Shown one piece after another: positions 53,992-61,702 of a stretch of 64,000 bases of DNA. The notes below the pieces were generated by a model. That model saw only the letters and a program-made list of their open reading frames with translations, did no database searches and was not told the origin of the DNA. This stretch comes from Oligoflexia bacterium (GTDB lineage Bacteria; Bdellovibrionota; UBA1018). The DNA lies in NCBI GenBank assembly GCA_903895855.1, contig CAITVN010000070.1, positions 1 to 64,000 of the forward strand, in the 5' to 3' direction. Both the position numbers and the translations under genes were made by a program. Every line of letters begins with the position of its first letter. Position 1 is the stretch's first letter.

Positions 53992-54381
53992 CTACTTCTT
54001 AAAAATACCGCGGTAATTTTCTTTGTTTTTGTAAGCTAAGAAAATCATCAACGCTAGAATCACGACCGCCATGCCGATAGTAGAAGGGCCAACAAGAATG
54101 AGGTGAAACAAGAAAATATTGATTGCCACCGGTGCCAAAAGTATCAAAGCAAACGGCAACTGAATGCCTGTGAGAATCATGAGGCCTGTTATGACCTCAA
54201 CTGACTTGATGAACGGAAACAAATAGCCAGTGGCCGCCATGGCGCCGGCAAAAGCCCCGGCTGCTCCCGGCATCGGAGGCATGGGCAAGAAATTTAAGAA
54301 ACCATTGAGCCCAAAAACGGTAAAAATTAGGCCTAAAACGATTCTCGCTGCCAAAACTGATTTTTCGATCTTCATAGTCAT
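53992..54381 (-). CDS. DoxX-family membrane protein
   Basis: This 129-residue protein starts at the ATG at 54381, after AAAGGAAC. It has four transmembrane helices, with a conserved N-terminal ARIVLGLIFTVFGLNGFL and YLFPFIKSVEVITGLMIL. DoxX-like proteins are often associated with redox or detoxification genes. It is upstream of the pirin gene and divergent from the LysR gene. Confidence 0.9.
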   Translation of the reverse strand: MTMKIEKSVLAARIVLGLIFTVFGLNGFLNFLPMPPMPGAAGAFAGAMAATGYLFPFIKSVEVITGLMILTGIQLPFALILLAPVAINIFLFHLILVGPSTIGMAVVILALMIFLAYKNKENYRGIFKK

Positions 54382-54497
54382 GTTCCTTTCGAACGGTTGG
54401 TTAATCTTGAAACTGACTCTCATCATGCCACCAAATCCGTGTGTTGCCTATATGCAATAATATCGACACATTGTTCTTATTATGCAACAATCAGAGC
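54382..54497. promoter_or_regulatory. Divergent LysR/DoxX promoter with operator-like repeats
   Basis: This 116-bp divergent gap contains TTGC-N6-GCAA (54444-54457) and a TGCAATAATA (54453-54462) / TATTATGCA (54478-54486) inverted repeat, with TTGTT/AACAA arms around the latter. Such AT-rich dyads are typical LysR binding sites (T-N11-A form). Confidence 0.5.
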
Positions 54498-55451
54498 ATG
54501 ACAGATTATTCTGAATTGGCCGCATTTGTCGCCCTCGCTGAAACCAAGAGTTTTTCAGGGGCAGCGAGAAAACTAAAATGCCAGAAATCGACCATCAGTC
54601 GCAAGATCTTGAACTTAGAAGAAAGACTCGGCACTTCTCTGGTCTTAAGAACCACCCGCAAAGTAAAACTCAACCGGGCCGGTGAACAACTCTTTAACGA
54701 GATTCAGCCATCTTTTGCGCATATTGATCGAGCGACCCAAGAAGTCTTTGGAGCCTCTCACGAAATTCAAGGATCGATACGCTTAACCGCTCCTAGTATT
54801 TTGGGACTGGTCTTATTGCCAGAGGCTCTAGCGACTTTCAGTCAAAAATTTCCAAGAGTGACTGTCGATATCTTGCTCGACGATCGTGTGCTCGATTTCG
54901 TCAGCGATCGAATCGACATTGCCATTCGCACCGGGCCCCTTGAAAACTCAAACCTGAAATCACGAAAACTCGGTGACACCGAATTCTCACTCTTCGTTTC
55001 ACCAAATTTCTCAAATTTCTCAAATTTCCAAAACCTAAAAGAAGACCTTCATTCGAGCTCCCACTCTGTGCGCCTTCAAGACCTCAACCAACTTCCCGGG
55101 ATCGTCTACACACCAGACGGTGAAGCCATGCCTTGGACCCTGGTCAATCACAAGGGTAACAAACTCAAGCTCAACCCCGTTCAATGCCTACGTGCTAGCA
55201 CCCTACAGATGGCCAAAGAGCTAGCCAAGGCCGGCGCTGGAGTCGCTCTGCTGCCAGAATTTATTTGCCAAGACGAATTGATCGCCGGCGAGTTGGTTCA
55301 GATTTTTTCAGAGTGGAAGGCCGAAAAGTCGGTTTACTCAATTGTGTATCCAGACAAGAAAAAAACCTCTCTCGCAGTGACAGAATTGGTAAAACACCTC
55401 ATACCTTACGTGGAAAATTCGGTACAAACCAAGGTTAGACCTCAGCGGTAG
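54498..55451 (+). CDS. LysR-family transcriptional regulator
   Basis: This 317-residue protein starts at the ATG at 54498 (MTDYSELAAFVALAE), since the upstream part is non-homologous. It has an N-terminal winged HTH (SFSGAARKLKCQKSTISRKI; LRTTRKVKLNRAGEQLF) and a C-terminal effector domain of the periplasmic-binding type. It is divergent from the DoxX-pirin pair and probably regulates it together with itself, as most LysR proteins do. Its 3' end overlaps the DksA/TraR-like gene by ten bases. Confidence 0.93.
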   Translation: MTDYSELAAFVALAETKSFSGAARKLKCQKSTISRKILNLEERLGTSLVLRTTRKVKLNRAGEQLFNEIQPSFAHIDRATQEVFGASHEIQGSIRLTAPSILGLVLLPEALATFSQKFPRVTVDILLDDRVLDFVSDRIDIAIRTGPLENSNLKSRKLGDTEFSLFVSPNFSNFSNFQNLKEDLHSSSHSVRLQDLNQLPGIVYTPDGEAMPWTLVNHKGNKLKLNPVQCLRASTLQMAKELAKAGAGVALLPEFICQDELIAGELVQIFSEWKAEKSVYSIVYPDKKKTSLAVTELVKHLIPYVENSVQTKVRPQR

Positions 55452-55921
55452 CCGCCCCGTGCATAGGAGTCTCGGTTCGCAAAACCCGCCATCTCATCAC
55501 GAATATTTGGCCGGTGAATTCGTCTAGATTGCACCTCCATGGCCTCTTTACATTCAATGCAAAAACGAGTCTCTGGGATCGCCTTAAGTCTTGCCGTTGA
55601 AATCGAATCGCCGCACCCCTCACACTCACCGTACACGCCTCGCTCTAAGCGGTTCATGGCGCTCTCTATTTCTTGGATTTCTCTGATTTCTGATTTTGCT
55701 AGTTCAGCGCTAAGTGCACGTACTAATTCATCAGTTCCAGAATCAGAGGCGTCTAACTGAATGTGCCCGATGCCTTTACCTTCTACCAAACTAAATTCAC
55801 CGCGTTCAGCTTTCTCAATCTGACTTTCGGTTTTCTTGATTGCTGCGCGTTTTGCAGTCAACGTCTCCAATATTTTTAGGCGCTTCGCTTCTATCATTTG
55901 CTTGCTTTGCTTTTTCTTCAC
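55442..55921 (-). CDS. DksA/TraR-type zinc-finger protein
   Basis: This 159-residue protein starts at a GTG at 55921 with GGAG upstream. A long N-terminal coiled coil is followed by the C4 zinc finger YGECEGCGDSISTARLKA, then FCIECKEAM, as in the DksA/TraR family. It lacks the exact DxxDxA tip motif of DksA, so it may not work as a ppGpp cofactor. It probably binds the secondary channel of RNA polymerase. It lies 165 bp downstream of the helicase gene on the same strand. Confidence 0.9.
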   Translation of the reverse strand: MKKKQSKQMIEAKRLKILETLTAKRAAIKKTESQIEKAERGEFSLVEGKGIGHIQLDASDSGTDELVRALSAELAKSEIREIQEIESAMNRLERGVYGECEGCGDSISTARLKAIPETRFCIECKEAMEVQSRRIHRPNIRDEMAGFANRDSYARGGYR

Positions 55922-56086
55922 GGTTGCTCCATTCTTTTAAATGCCGATAGACTTCATGCAGCAAAATAGTTTGCCCACTGACTTCGCCATCAACAAAAGA
56001 TTGTCGTGATTTTTGCAAAGAACAGGCCATCGAATAGCCGTTCAGAATAATTCGATTTTGCCTCAACGCTTAACTGGCAATTAAAA

Positions 56087-57508
56087 CTAGAACTGAGCCG
56101 AGTCGATCGCGTCATCTCTATCAAGGCTTCGCTCAGCAAACGCTGGTCGAACCTTCGCTTGAACCGGACCTGGCCGGTGCTGTCGCTTCACTTCTGGCCG
56201 TGGCCCGCCCCGACCTTCACTCTGCGGCTTGGGTCGAGATCTCGGATGAGCTGGCTCGATGGCAGCCCTCACAGGCGATGGTGCCGCCACCAGAACTGGT
56301 GACTTCACTTGAGAGATCACAGGACGACTACCGGTCTGTATGACCGAAGGCTGACTCGGCTGCTGATTGGCTGGCCGCTTTGCCGCCATTCCTTCTTGTG
56401 AACGAACTTTAGGTTCAGCAGACCCCGTCTTTTTCAACAAACGAAGAATCTCGCGCCATTGCTCTCTGTCTTCAGGCAGAACAAACGAAATCGCCTCACC
56501 CACTGCACCATTTCGCCCCGTGCGGCCAATACGGTGAATGTAATCTTCTGGTAACTGCGGCAAGTCGTAATTAATCACATGGGCAATATCAACGACATCA
56601 ATGCCCCGTGAGGCGATGTCGGTGGCAACCATGATTTGAGGTTTGCCGGCCTTAAAACCTTTGAGAGCTAAATTTCTCTGACTCTGCGTGCGACCACCGT
56701 GAATTCGACCCACATCAATACCATAAGAGGTCAAAAATTTCGAAACGCGGTCAGTTCGAACCTGAGTCCGGGCAAAAATCAGAATCAGACCCTTACGATC
56801 ATTCAGTTCATTGAGAAGGGCTTCGTTCTTATCTTTCACCGTGGTTGGCACAATCGATTGTGAAATCGTGCCGGCAGCCTGCGAAGTGGTACCAACGGCG
56901 ATGCGAACCGGAGAAAAAAGAACTTTTTTACACAAATCGTCTAGAGTTTTATCCCAGGTGGCAGAAAACAAGAAATTCTGTCGCTGCCTTGGCAAGAGTG
57001 AAACAATCTCGTTGAGCTGAGGAGCGAACCCCATGTCAAGCATGCGATCGGCTTCGTCTAGCGTAAAAGCCGCTACGTTTGAAAGGCTGATATTGCCTCG
57101 ACCGAGGTGATCAAGCAATCGCCCAGGAGTCGCAATGATCATGCGAGGCCTTCTGGCAATGGCCTTATTCTGATTAAAAAATGAAGCTCCACCGATAATG
57201 ACAGCCGACCGAAGGTCATGTGCGTGCTGAGTAAGTTTTCTCCAAAACTCGTCGATCTGCAGCGCCAGCTCACGTGTTGGGGCAAGAACCAACGCAGTTG
57301 CAGCAGGATTTTCAAGTAACTTGACTGCGATTGGCAGACAAAAAGCAGCCGTTTTGCCAGTACCGGTTTGCGCGGTCGCGAGAATGTCTTTGCCCTCAAG
57401 GCCCAACGGCACCGCTTTGACCTGAATCGGAGTCGGCTCAAGAAAGCCCATGCCTTTCAGAGATTTATTGAGTACTTCCGGTAACTTAAATTGATTAAAT
57501 GAGTTCAC
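56087..57508 (-). CDS. rhlE: DEAD-box RNA helicase (RhlE-like)
   Basis: This 473-residue helicase starts at a GTG at 57508 after AAAGG. Motifs: Q (EPTPIQVKAVPLG), I (AQTGTGKT), II (LDEADRM), III (FSATWDK), IV-VI (ARTQVRTDR, IASRGIDV, HRIGRTGR). A Pro/Arg-rich C-terminal tail with Ser and Gln is typical of RhlE. It would unwind RNA during ribosome assembly or decay. Length matches the family. Confidence 0.96.
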   Translation of the reverse strand: MNSFNQFKLPEVLNKSLKGMGFLEPTPIQVKAVPLGLEGKDILATAQTGTGKTAAFCLPIAVKLLENPAATALVLAPTRELALQIDEFWRKLTQHAHDLRSAVIIGGASFFNQNKAIARRPRMIIATPGRLLDHLGRGNISLSNVAAFTLDEADRMLDMGFAPQLNEIVSLLPRQRQNFLFSATWDKTLDDLCKKVLFSPVRIAVGTTSQAAGTISQSIVPTTVKDKNEALLNELNDRKGLILIFARTQVRTDRVSKFLTSYGIDVGRIHGGRTQSQRNLALKGFKAGKPQIMVATDIASRGIDVVDIAHVINYDLPQLPEDYIHRIGRTGRNGAVGEAISFVLPEDREQWREILRLLKKTGSAEPKVRSQEGMAAKRPANQQPSQPSVIQTGSRPVISQVKSPVLVAAPSPVRAAIEPAHPRSRPKPQSEGRGGPRPEVKRQHRPGPVQAKVRPAFAERSLDRDDAIDSAQF

Positions 57509-57741
57509 ATTGGCCTTTCAGACACGAATCGATAAAAAAATGGTTTTCAGCCATGTACCATAGGGTGTTAGACAAATCCAAACTTTATTCTTTCATATCG
57601 GTTATTTAATAAATAAAACCGCGCGAACTCGACCTGGTCACAAGCGCTAGGTTGTTACCCTTGGCGCCGCAAACACTCGTTTCTCTAATCAAGCCCAGTT
57701 CTGCGATGACTTTCACACTCAAACTATTGTAAAACGGGGCG

Positions 57742-58509
57742 ATGCAACTTCTCACATCGGTACTCTTGCTCATCGCGGGCCTAGTGACCGGCTTTATCGA
57801 CTCGATCGCCGGTGGCGGCGGTTTGATTTCACTGCCTTCCTTGGGTTTTGTTTTAGGCCTTGGCCCCCATGCGATCGGCACCAATAAAATTGTCGGAACC
57901 ATGGCCGCTGCGGTCGCACTTTGGGTTTACGCGCGCAGAGGTCACTTTCAAATCAAGCAAAGCCTAGTGTTCACCGTTTGCATCTCGATCGGAGCATTTT
58001 TAGGCAGCCGACTTTCGCCCTTTATTCCACCTCACTTTTTTAAGATCTTTTTGCTCTTGTCGTGTCCACTTCTACTTTGGGTCGTTTGGAAAAAAGACCT
58101 GTGGATTGGAACCTTGCACCCAAAATCGAAGACTGGCTGGGTTTCTTTAGTTTTGGTCATCACGTCTGGCGTAGCCGTCGGATTTTATGACGGTCTCTGG
58201 GGCCCTGGCGGCGGAACGTTCATGCTCTTGTCGTTGCTGTTTATTGTGAAACTCCCGCTTTTACAAGCTCTCGCCGCCTCTAAGTTTGCGAACACGGTTT
58301 CTGCCGGCACCTCGTTAATTTCGTATGCGTCACAGGGTTTTGTTCATTGGCCCGAGGGCATCACGATGGCCATTGCAGTAACCGTCGGCGCCTACTTCGG
58401 CGCTCGACTCACTAGCCGCCCCGACTCGAAACACGCGACACGCTTTGTGCGAGTGGCCTTGGGTGTGGTGGCGACCCTGCTGGCGATAAAGCTGATCTTC
58501 TTGTCGTGA
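57742..58509 (+). CDS. TSUP-family membrane transporter (TauE/SafE)
   Basis: This 255-residue protein has about eight transmembrane helices. The N-terminus carries GLVTGFIDSIAGGGGLISLP and GTNKIVGT, and the second half FYDGLWGPGGGTFMLL, the two inverted TSUP repeats. Family members export sulfite, sulfoacetate or other small anions; the substrate here is unknown. The DUF4143 ATPase starts 71 bp downstream. Confidence 0.94.
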   Translation: MQLLTSVLLLIAGLVTGFIDSIAGGGGLISLPSLGFVLGLGPHAIGTNKIVGTMAAAVALWVYARRGHFQIKQSLVFTVCISIGAFLGSRLSPFIPPHFFKIFLLLSCPLLLWVVWKKDLWIGTLHPKSKTGWVSLVLVITSGVAVGFYDGLWGPGGGTFMLLSLLFIVKLPLLQALAASKFANTVSAGTSLISYASQGFVHWPEGITMAIAVTVGAYFGARLTSRPDSKHATRFVRVALGVVATLLAIKLIFLS

Positions 58510-58523
58510 CAGTAGAATTTCTT

Positions 58524-58573
58524 AATATACTACCCATATTGTGCTTCTCTTGATCTAATATTGGTAGTATATT
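58524..58573 (+). promoter_or_regulatory. Long inverted repeat and -10 box before a DUF4143 ATPase gene
   Basis: The arms at 58524-58540 and 58557-58573 (AATATACTACCCATATT and its complement) match in 16 of 17 positions around a 16-base spacer. TATATT at the end of the right arm (58568-58573) is a plausible -10 box, seven bases before the ATG at 58581. The transcription start would fall at the start codon, so the palindrome probably acts as an operator. Confidence 0.65.
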
Positions 58574-58580
58574 ACTAAAA

Positions 58581-59762
58581 ATGCCACATTTTCGCCCACG
58601 ACACCTTCAAACGCGCCTTCAAAAACTTTCGACATTTTGGCCCATTGTTGGCGTCACGGGAATGCGCCAGGTCGGCAAAACTACCCTCCTCGAAAAACAG
58701 ATTCGCTTTCACTCTGTCGCGTCGCTCGATCACGACTCGACCCGAAGCGATGCCGAGAATTCTGCTGTTTCTTTTTTGTCTAAGCTCGAAACGCCCGCAC
58801 TCATTGATGAAATTCAGAAAGTGCCCAAGCTTTTTGACGCTCTCAAGTACCTCGTTCATAAAAACAAGAAACCCGGACAGTACTTTGTCACTGGATCCGT
58901 TTCGTTTTCTGAAGGTGCCGATATTCGAGAGTCTTTAACCGGCAGAATAGGCACCTGCCAACTTTTTCCGCTCACGCTGAGTGAAGCCCTCGAAATGCCA
59001 CCGCCCGATAAGCCCACAATCGAAATTAAAAACGGTATGAAGCCGCGAGTGTCGCTCGAAGATTTTTCGAGAGCCATGATTCGGGGCGGGATGCCAGTGC
59101 CCATGTTTCTGCGTGATCCTTCTCAAGTTGAAACCTTCTTCGAGGGCTGGCTCAACACCAGTGTGCTGCGCGATTTGTCGCGCTTCATGGGCAAGAAATT
59201 CGAGGCCGACTTTGCTTTTGCTCTGCTTGAGAAAATTGGCCGCGCACTGCGTGAGGGCGAGCTGCCTACCTCTGCCCACTTTGGCGGATCTTCATCTCGT
59301 AAACTCAACAACTACCTCACGGCATTCGAAAGTATCTTTCTCATGAGAAGAATACGGTGTCATGAACTCGGAACCGGTAAAGATGCTTGGCTACCCACCG
59401 ACTCCGGTTTTGCAAATTATCTCATGAAAGACACCCGTGGCGAAGGTGCGACGCTCTCATTGGCTCGCCTCACCGTACTCAATGAGCTCTTTTCAGTTCA
59501 TGAAAGCATCGGAAAGCCCTTTTTTCTGCGATATTTCAAAAGTGCAAAAGGCACGCCTGTAGATTTTATTTTTGAAGACACGCCTGTTCGAATTGTACCA
59601 CTTGCAGACACGAGTCGCGGCCCCTGGGGGCACTATGAAAAATCGGTACTGGGTGCAATGAAAACGCTCAAATCGAATCGCGGTATTTTGCTTGCTCCAG
59701 TAGACCGGGCTCACATCCAGAAAGCGGGCATTTCGATCTTGCCGTGGATGGTGTGGAGTTGA
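58581..59762 (+). CDS. AAA ATPase with DUF4143 domain
   Basis: This 393-residue protein has Walker A (GVTGMRQVGKTTLLE), Walker B (LIDEIQKVPKLFDALK), sensor (YFVTGSVSFSEGADI) and a C-terminal DUF4143 region (LRYFKSAKGTPVDFIFEDT). No ribosome-binding site precedes the ATG, and a large palindrome with a -10 box abuts it. It is the third member of this superfamily in the window; cellular role unknown. Confidence 0.93.
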   Translation: MPHFRPRHLQTRLQKLSTFWPIVGVTGMRQVGKTTLLEKQIRFHSVASLDHDSTRSDAENSAVSFLSKLETPALIDEIQKVPKLFDALKYLVHKNKKPGQYFVTGSVSFSEGADIRESLTGRIGTCQLFPLTLSEALEMPPPDKPTIEIKNGMKPRVSLEDFSRAMIRGGMPVPMFLRDPSQVETFFEGWLNTSVLRDLSRFMGKKFEADFAFALLEKIGRALREGELPTSAHFGGSSSRKLNNYLTAFESIFLMRRIRCHELGTGKDAWLPTDSGFANYLMKDTRGEGATLSLARLTVLNELFSVHESIGKPFFLRYFKSAKGTPVDFIFEDTPVRIVPLADTSRGPWGHYEKSVLGAMKTLKSNRGILLAPVDRAHIQKAGISILPWMVWS

Positions 59763-59896
59763 TCGCTCCATAAAGCCCCCCCGAGATCACTCGTAGTGCA
59801 AGAGTCCTGGTTTTGCAATGCTTTCACACACTTTACGCATTGGCAGTGAGTCGGTTTTTTATTTACAGACCCCTGATCATCGGTCATTCTTTTTAA

Positions 59897-61006
59897 ATGA
59901 AATTGAAAAAATACAGACCCGCAACCGAACTCTCTCTCGCAGTTGGCCTAATCAGCTTTTTCGTCGCCAATTCACCAGCCCAAGCCGTCGGAGTTTTCAG
60001 CATCAAGAGTCGCACGACCGGTCTTGATAAAACGAATGCGGCTGAATTGGCGGTCTATGATTCGTTCGGCACGATCGCAGACGCGCTTGAAGCAACCATC
60101 AATGATGGAATCTTAAGCGAAACCCTTCGCACAGGGTTGACCACCCACTTCGCCAAAGCGGGTGCGTCTCCTGACTCGTCTTTATTCGTTGACCGAGCTT
60201 CTGACTTCTCGGTCACCTCAATCACCACGGGCGGCCAATTCAATCAATCGGGTACATTCAATTTTAGTTCATCGGCTAACGCCATGCCTAGCGCAGGCGC
60301 CGCAGGCCAAGGATCAGTGGTTATCGGAATCAAGGCCAATAAATTAGGAATTGGCTCAATTGGCCCGATTCAAGGTAGCCGCCTTAGCCTTTACGCTCAT
60401 TTTTTCACTTTTTCTCAAGCAATCAGCGTCGTTAATCTTTCTATGACTAATTTTGGTTTAGATGCCCAGTACGCTATTGTACCAGGAGTGGGAACTTCAT
60501 TCCTGGCCAGATGGAACGGCTTACACGTAGCCTCGGGATTCAACTACTCATCAAATACGATCGCTTTAACTTCGAGCCTCACCCAAAGCAGTACTAGTGG
60601 CACTGAAACTGTTGCGTTCGATATGAATTACACGCTCTCTTCTAAAACGAGCACTTTTTGGGTTCCGGTTGAAATTTCAACCAGTGCCACACTTCTTAGT
60701 TTCATGACTTTCTCGACAGGGTTCGGAGCTGACCTCAACTTTGGCACTTCGAAACTACTCGGTGACTCAACCGGAACCATGACCGCCTCTACGACTGCTA
60801 CCGGTCTGAGCTCTGCCAACCTGTTCTCTGGCACTCCGACTCTCGATTTCACTTCTGCTGGAAACAGTGCAGGCATTTCAGTCATCGCACCTCGTTTAAT
60901 GATTGGCGGTCAATTCTCACTTTTCGCTCTGAAATTTGGCGGCGAGTACACTTACTACACCAGCGGGGCCACTGGCTACGCCGGCTGGGCCAGAATTGCC
61001 ATCTGA
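59897..61006 (+). CDS. Exported Ser/Thr-rich hypothetical protein
   Basis: This 369-residue protein has a signal peptide (LSLAVGLISFFVANSPAQA). The mature part is rich in Ser, Thr, Gly and Phe with strand-like alternation, and ends YYTSGATGYAGWARIAI, which could be an outer-membrane barrel or a surface beta-protein. It has no cysteine. No family is recognised. Confidence 0.75.
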   Translation: MKLKKYRPATELSLAVGLISFFVANSPAQAVGVFSIKSRTTGLDKTNAAELAVYDSFGTIADALEATINDGILSETLRTGLTTHFAKAGASPDSSLFVDRASDFSVTSITTGGQFNQSGTFNFSSSANAMPSAGAAGQGSVVIGIKANKLGIGSIGPIQGSRLSLYAHFFTFSQAISVVNLSMTNFGLDAQYAIVPGVGTSFLARWNGLHVASGFNYSSNTIALTSSLTQSSTSGTETVAFDMNYTLSSKTSTFWVPVEISTSATLLSFMTFSTGFGADLNFGTSKLLGDSTGTMTASTTATGLSSANLFSGTPTLDFTSAGNSAGISVIAPRLMIGGQFSLFALKFGGEYTYYTSGATGYAGWARIAI

Positions 61007-61048
61007 AATTCGCGAGCTGACTTTAGTTTAACAAGCTGAGTAGTTTAA

Positions 61049-61702
61049 ATGAGCAATCCCACTCTAACCTTACACTCTTATCGCCGCTGCCCATTTGCTA
61101 TGAGAGTGAGAATGACACTCGAAGAAAAGCAAATTGAGTACACGGTCATCGAAGAAAATCTTTCTGAATTCTCTAAAGAACTTCTCGAGGCACATCCACA
61201 AGCAAGAGTGCCTCTTTTAATAGCTCACTGGGCTCCCAGTGAGTCATCACCCCACTCAATGGCCATTTACGAATCGTCGATCATCACTGAATTCGTCGAC
61301 GAGACTTTCACCGACAAACCGCTCATGCCAAAAGATGCCGGTGATCGAGCCAAAGTTAGACTTCTCACCTACTGGTGCGACCAAATCTTCAAGCCCGACT
61401 TAGACCTCTATAAATATGAGCTCAAGAATTTGACTAGCGAAGAGTTTGCCCAGCTACGCGTTCGGCTCAACTCGCACCTAAGAAAAATTGAGACTGAACT
61501 CAGTGAGTCTCAAGGAAATTTCTTAATCGGTCAATCTATCACTCTCGCCGACATTCACTTGTTTCCACTTTTTAGGCAATTTAAGCGCGCGACACCGGTG
61601 TTTTCTGATCTGTCTCACTATTCACAACTCAACCATTGGCTCGAATCGATCTTAGCGAGGCCCAGCTTTGAGCGAGTCATGAACAAGAACCTTAAGGTTT
61701 AA
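61049..61702 (+). CDS. Glutathione S-transferase-like protein
   Basis: This 217-residue protein has a thioredoxin-fold N-terminus with CPFAMRVRMTLEEKQIEY and the cis-proline in ARVPLLI, then ESSIITEFVDE (glutathione-contact ES). An all-helical C-terminal domain (residues about 95-217) contains SITLADIHLFPLFRQF. The cysteine in RRCPF suggests an omega- or SspA-like class rather than classical Tyr/Ser GSTs. Its 3' end overlaps the convergent M1-like peptidase gene by 51 bp. Confidence 0.9.
   Translation: MSNPTLTLHSYRRCPFAMRVRMTLEEKQIEYTVIEENLSEFSKELLEAHPQARVPLLIAHWAPSESSPHSMAIYESSIITEFVDETFTDKPLMPKDAGDRAKVRLLTYWCDQIFKPDLDLYKYELKNLTSEEFAQLRVRLNSHLRKIETELSESQGNFLIGQSITLADIHLFPLFRQFKRATPVFSDLSHYSQLNHWLESILARPSFERVMNKNLKV

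Noticed and set aside
55815-56066. An 83-codon frame overlapping the start of the DksA/TraR-like gene
   Set aside because: It begins with a TTG and no ribosome-binding site, and its last half lies in another frame of the conserved zinc-finger gene. The DksA-like start has a better GGAG.
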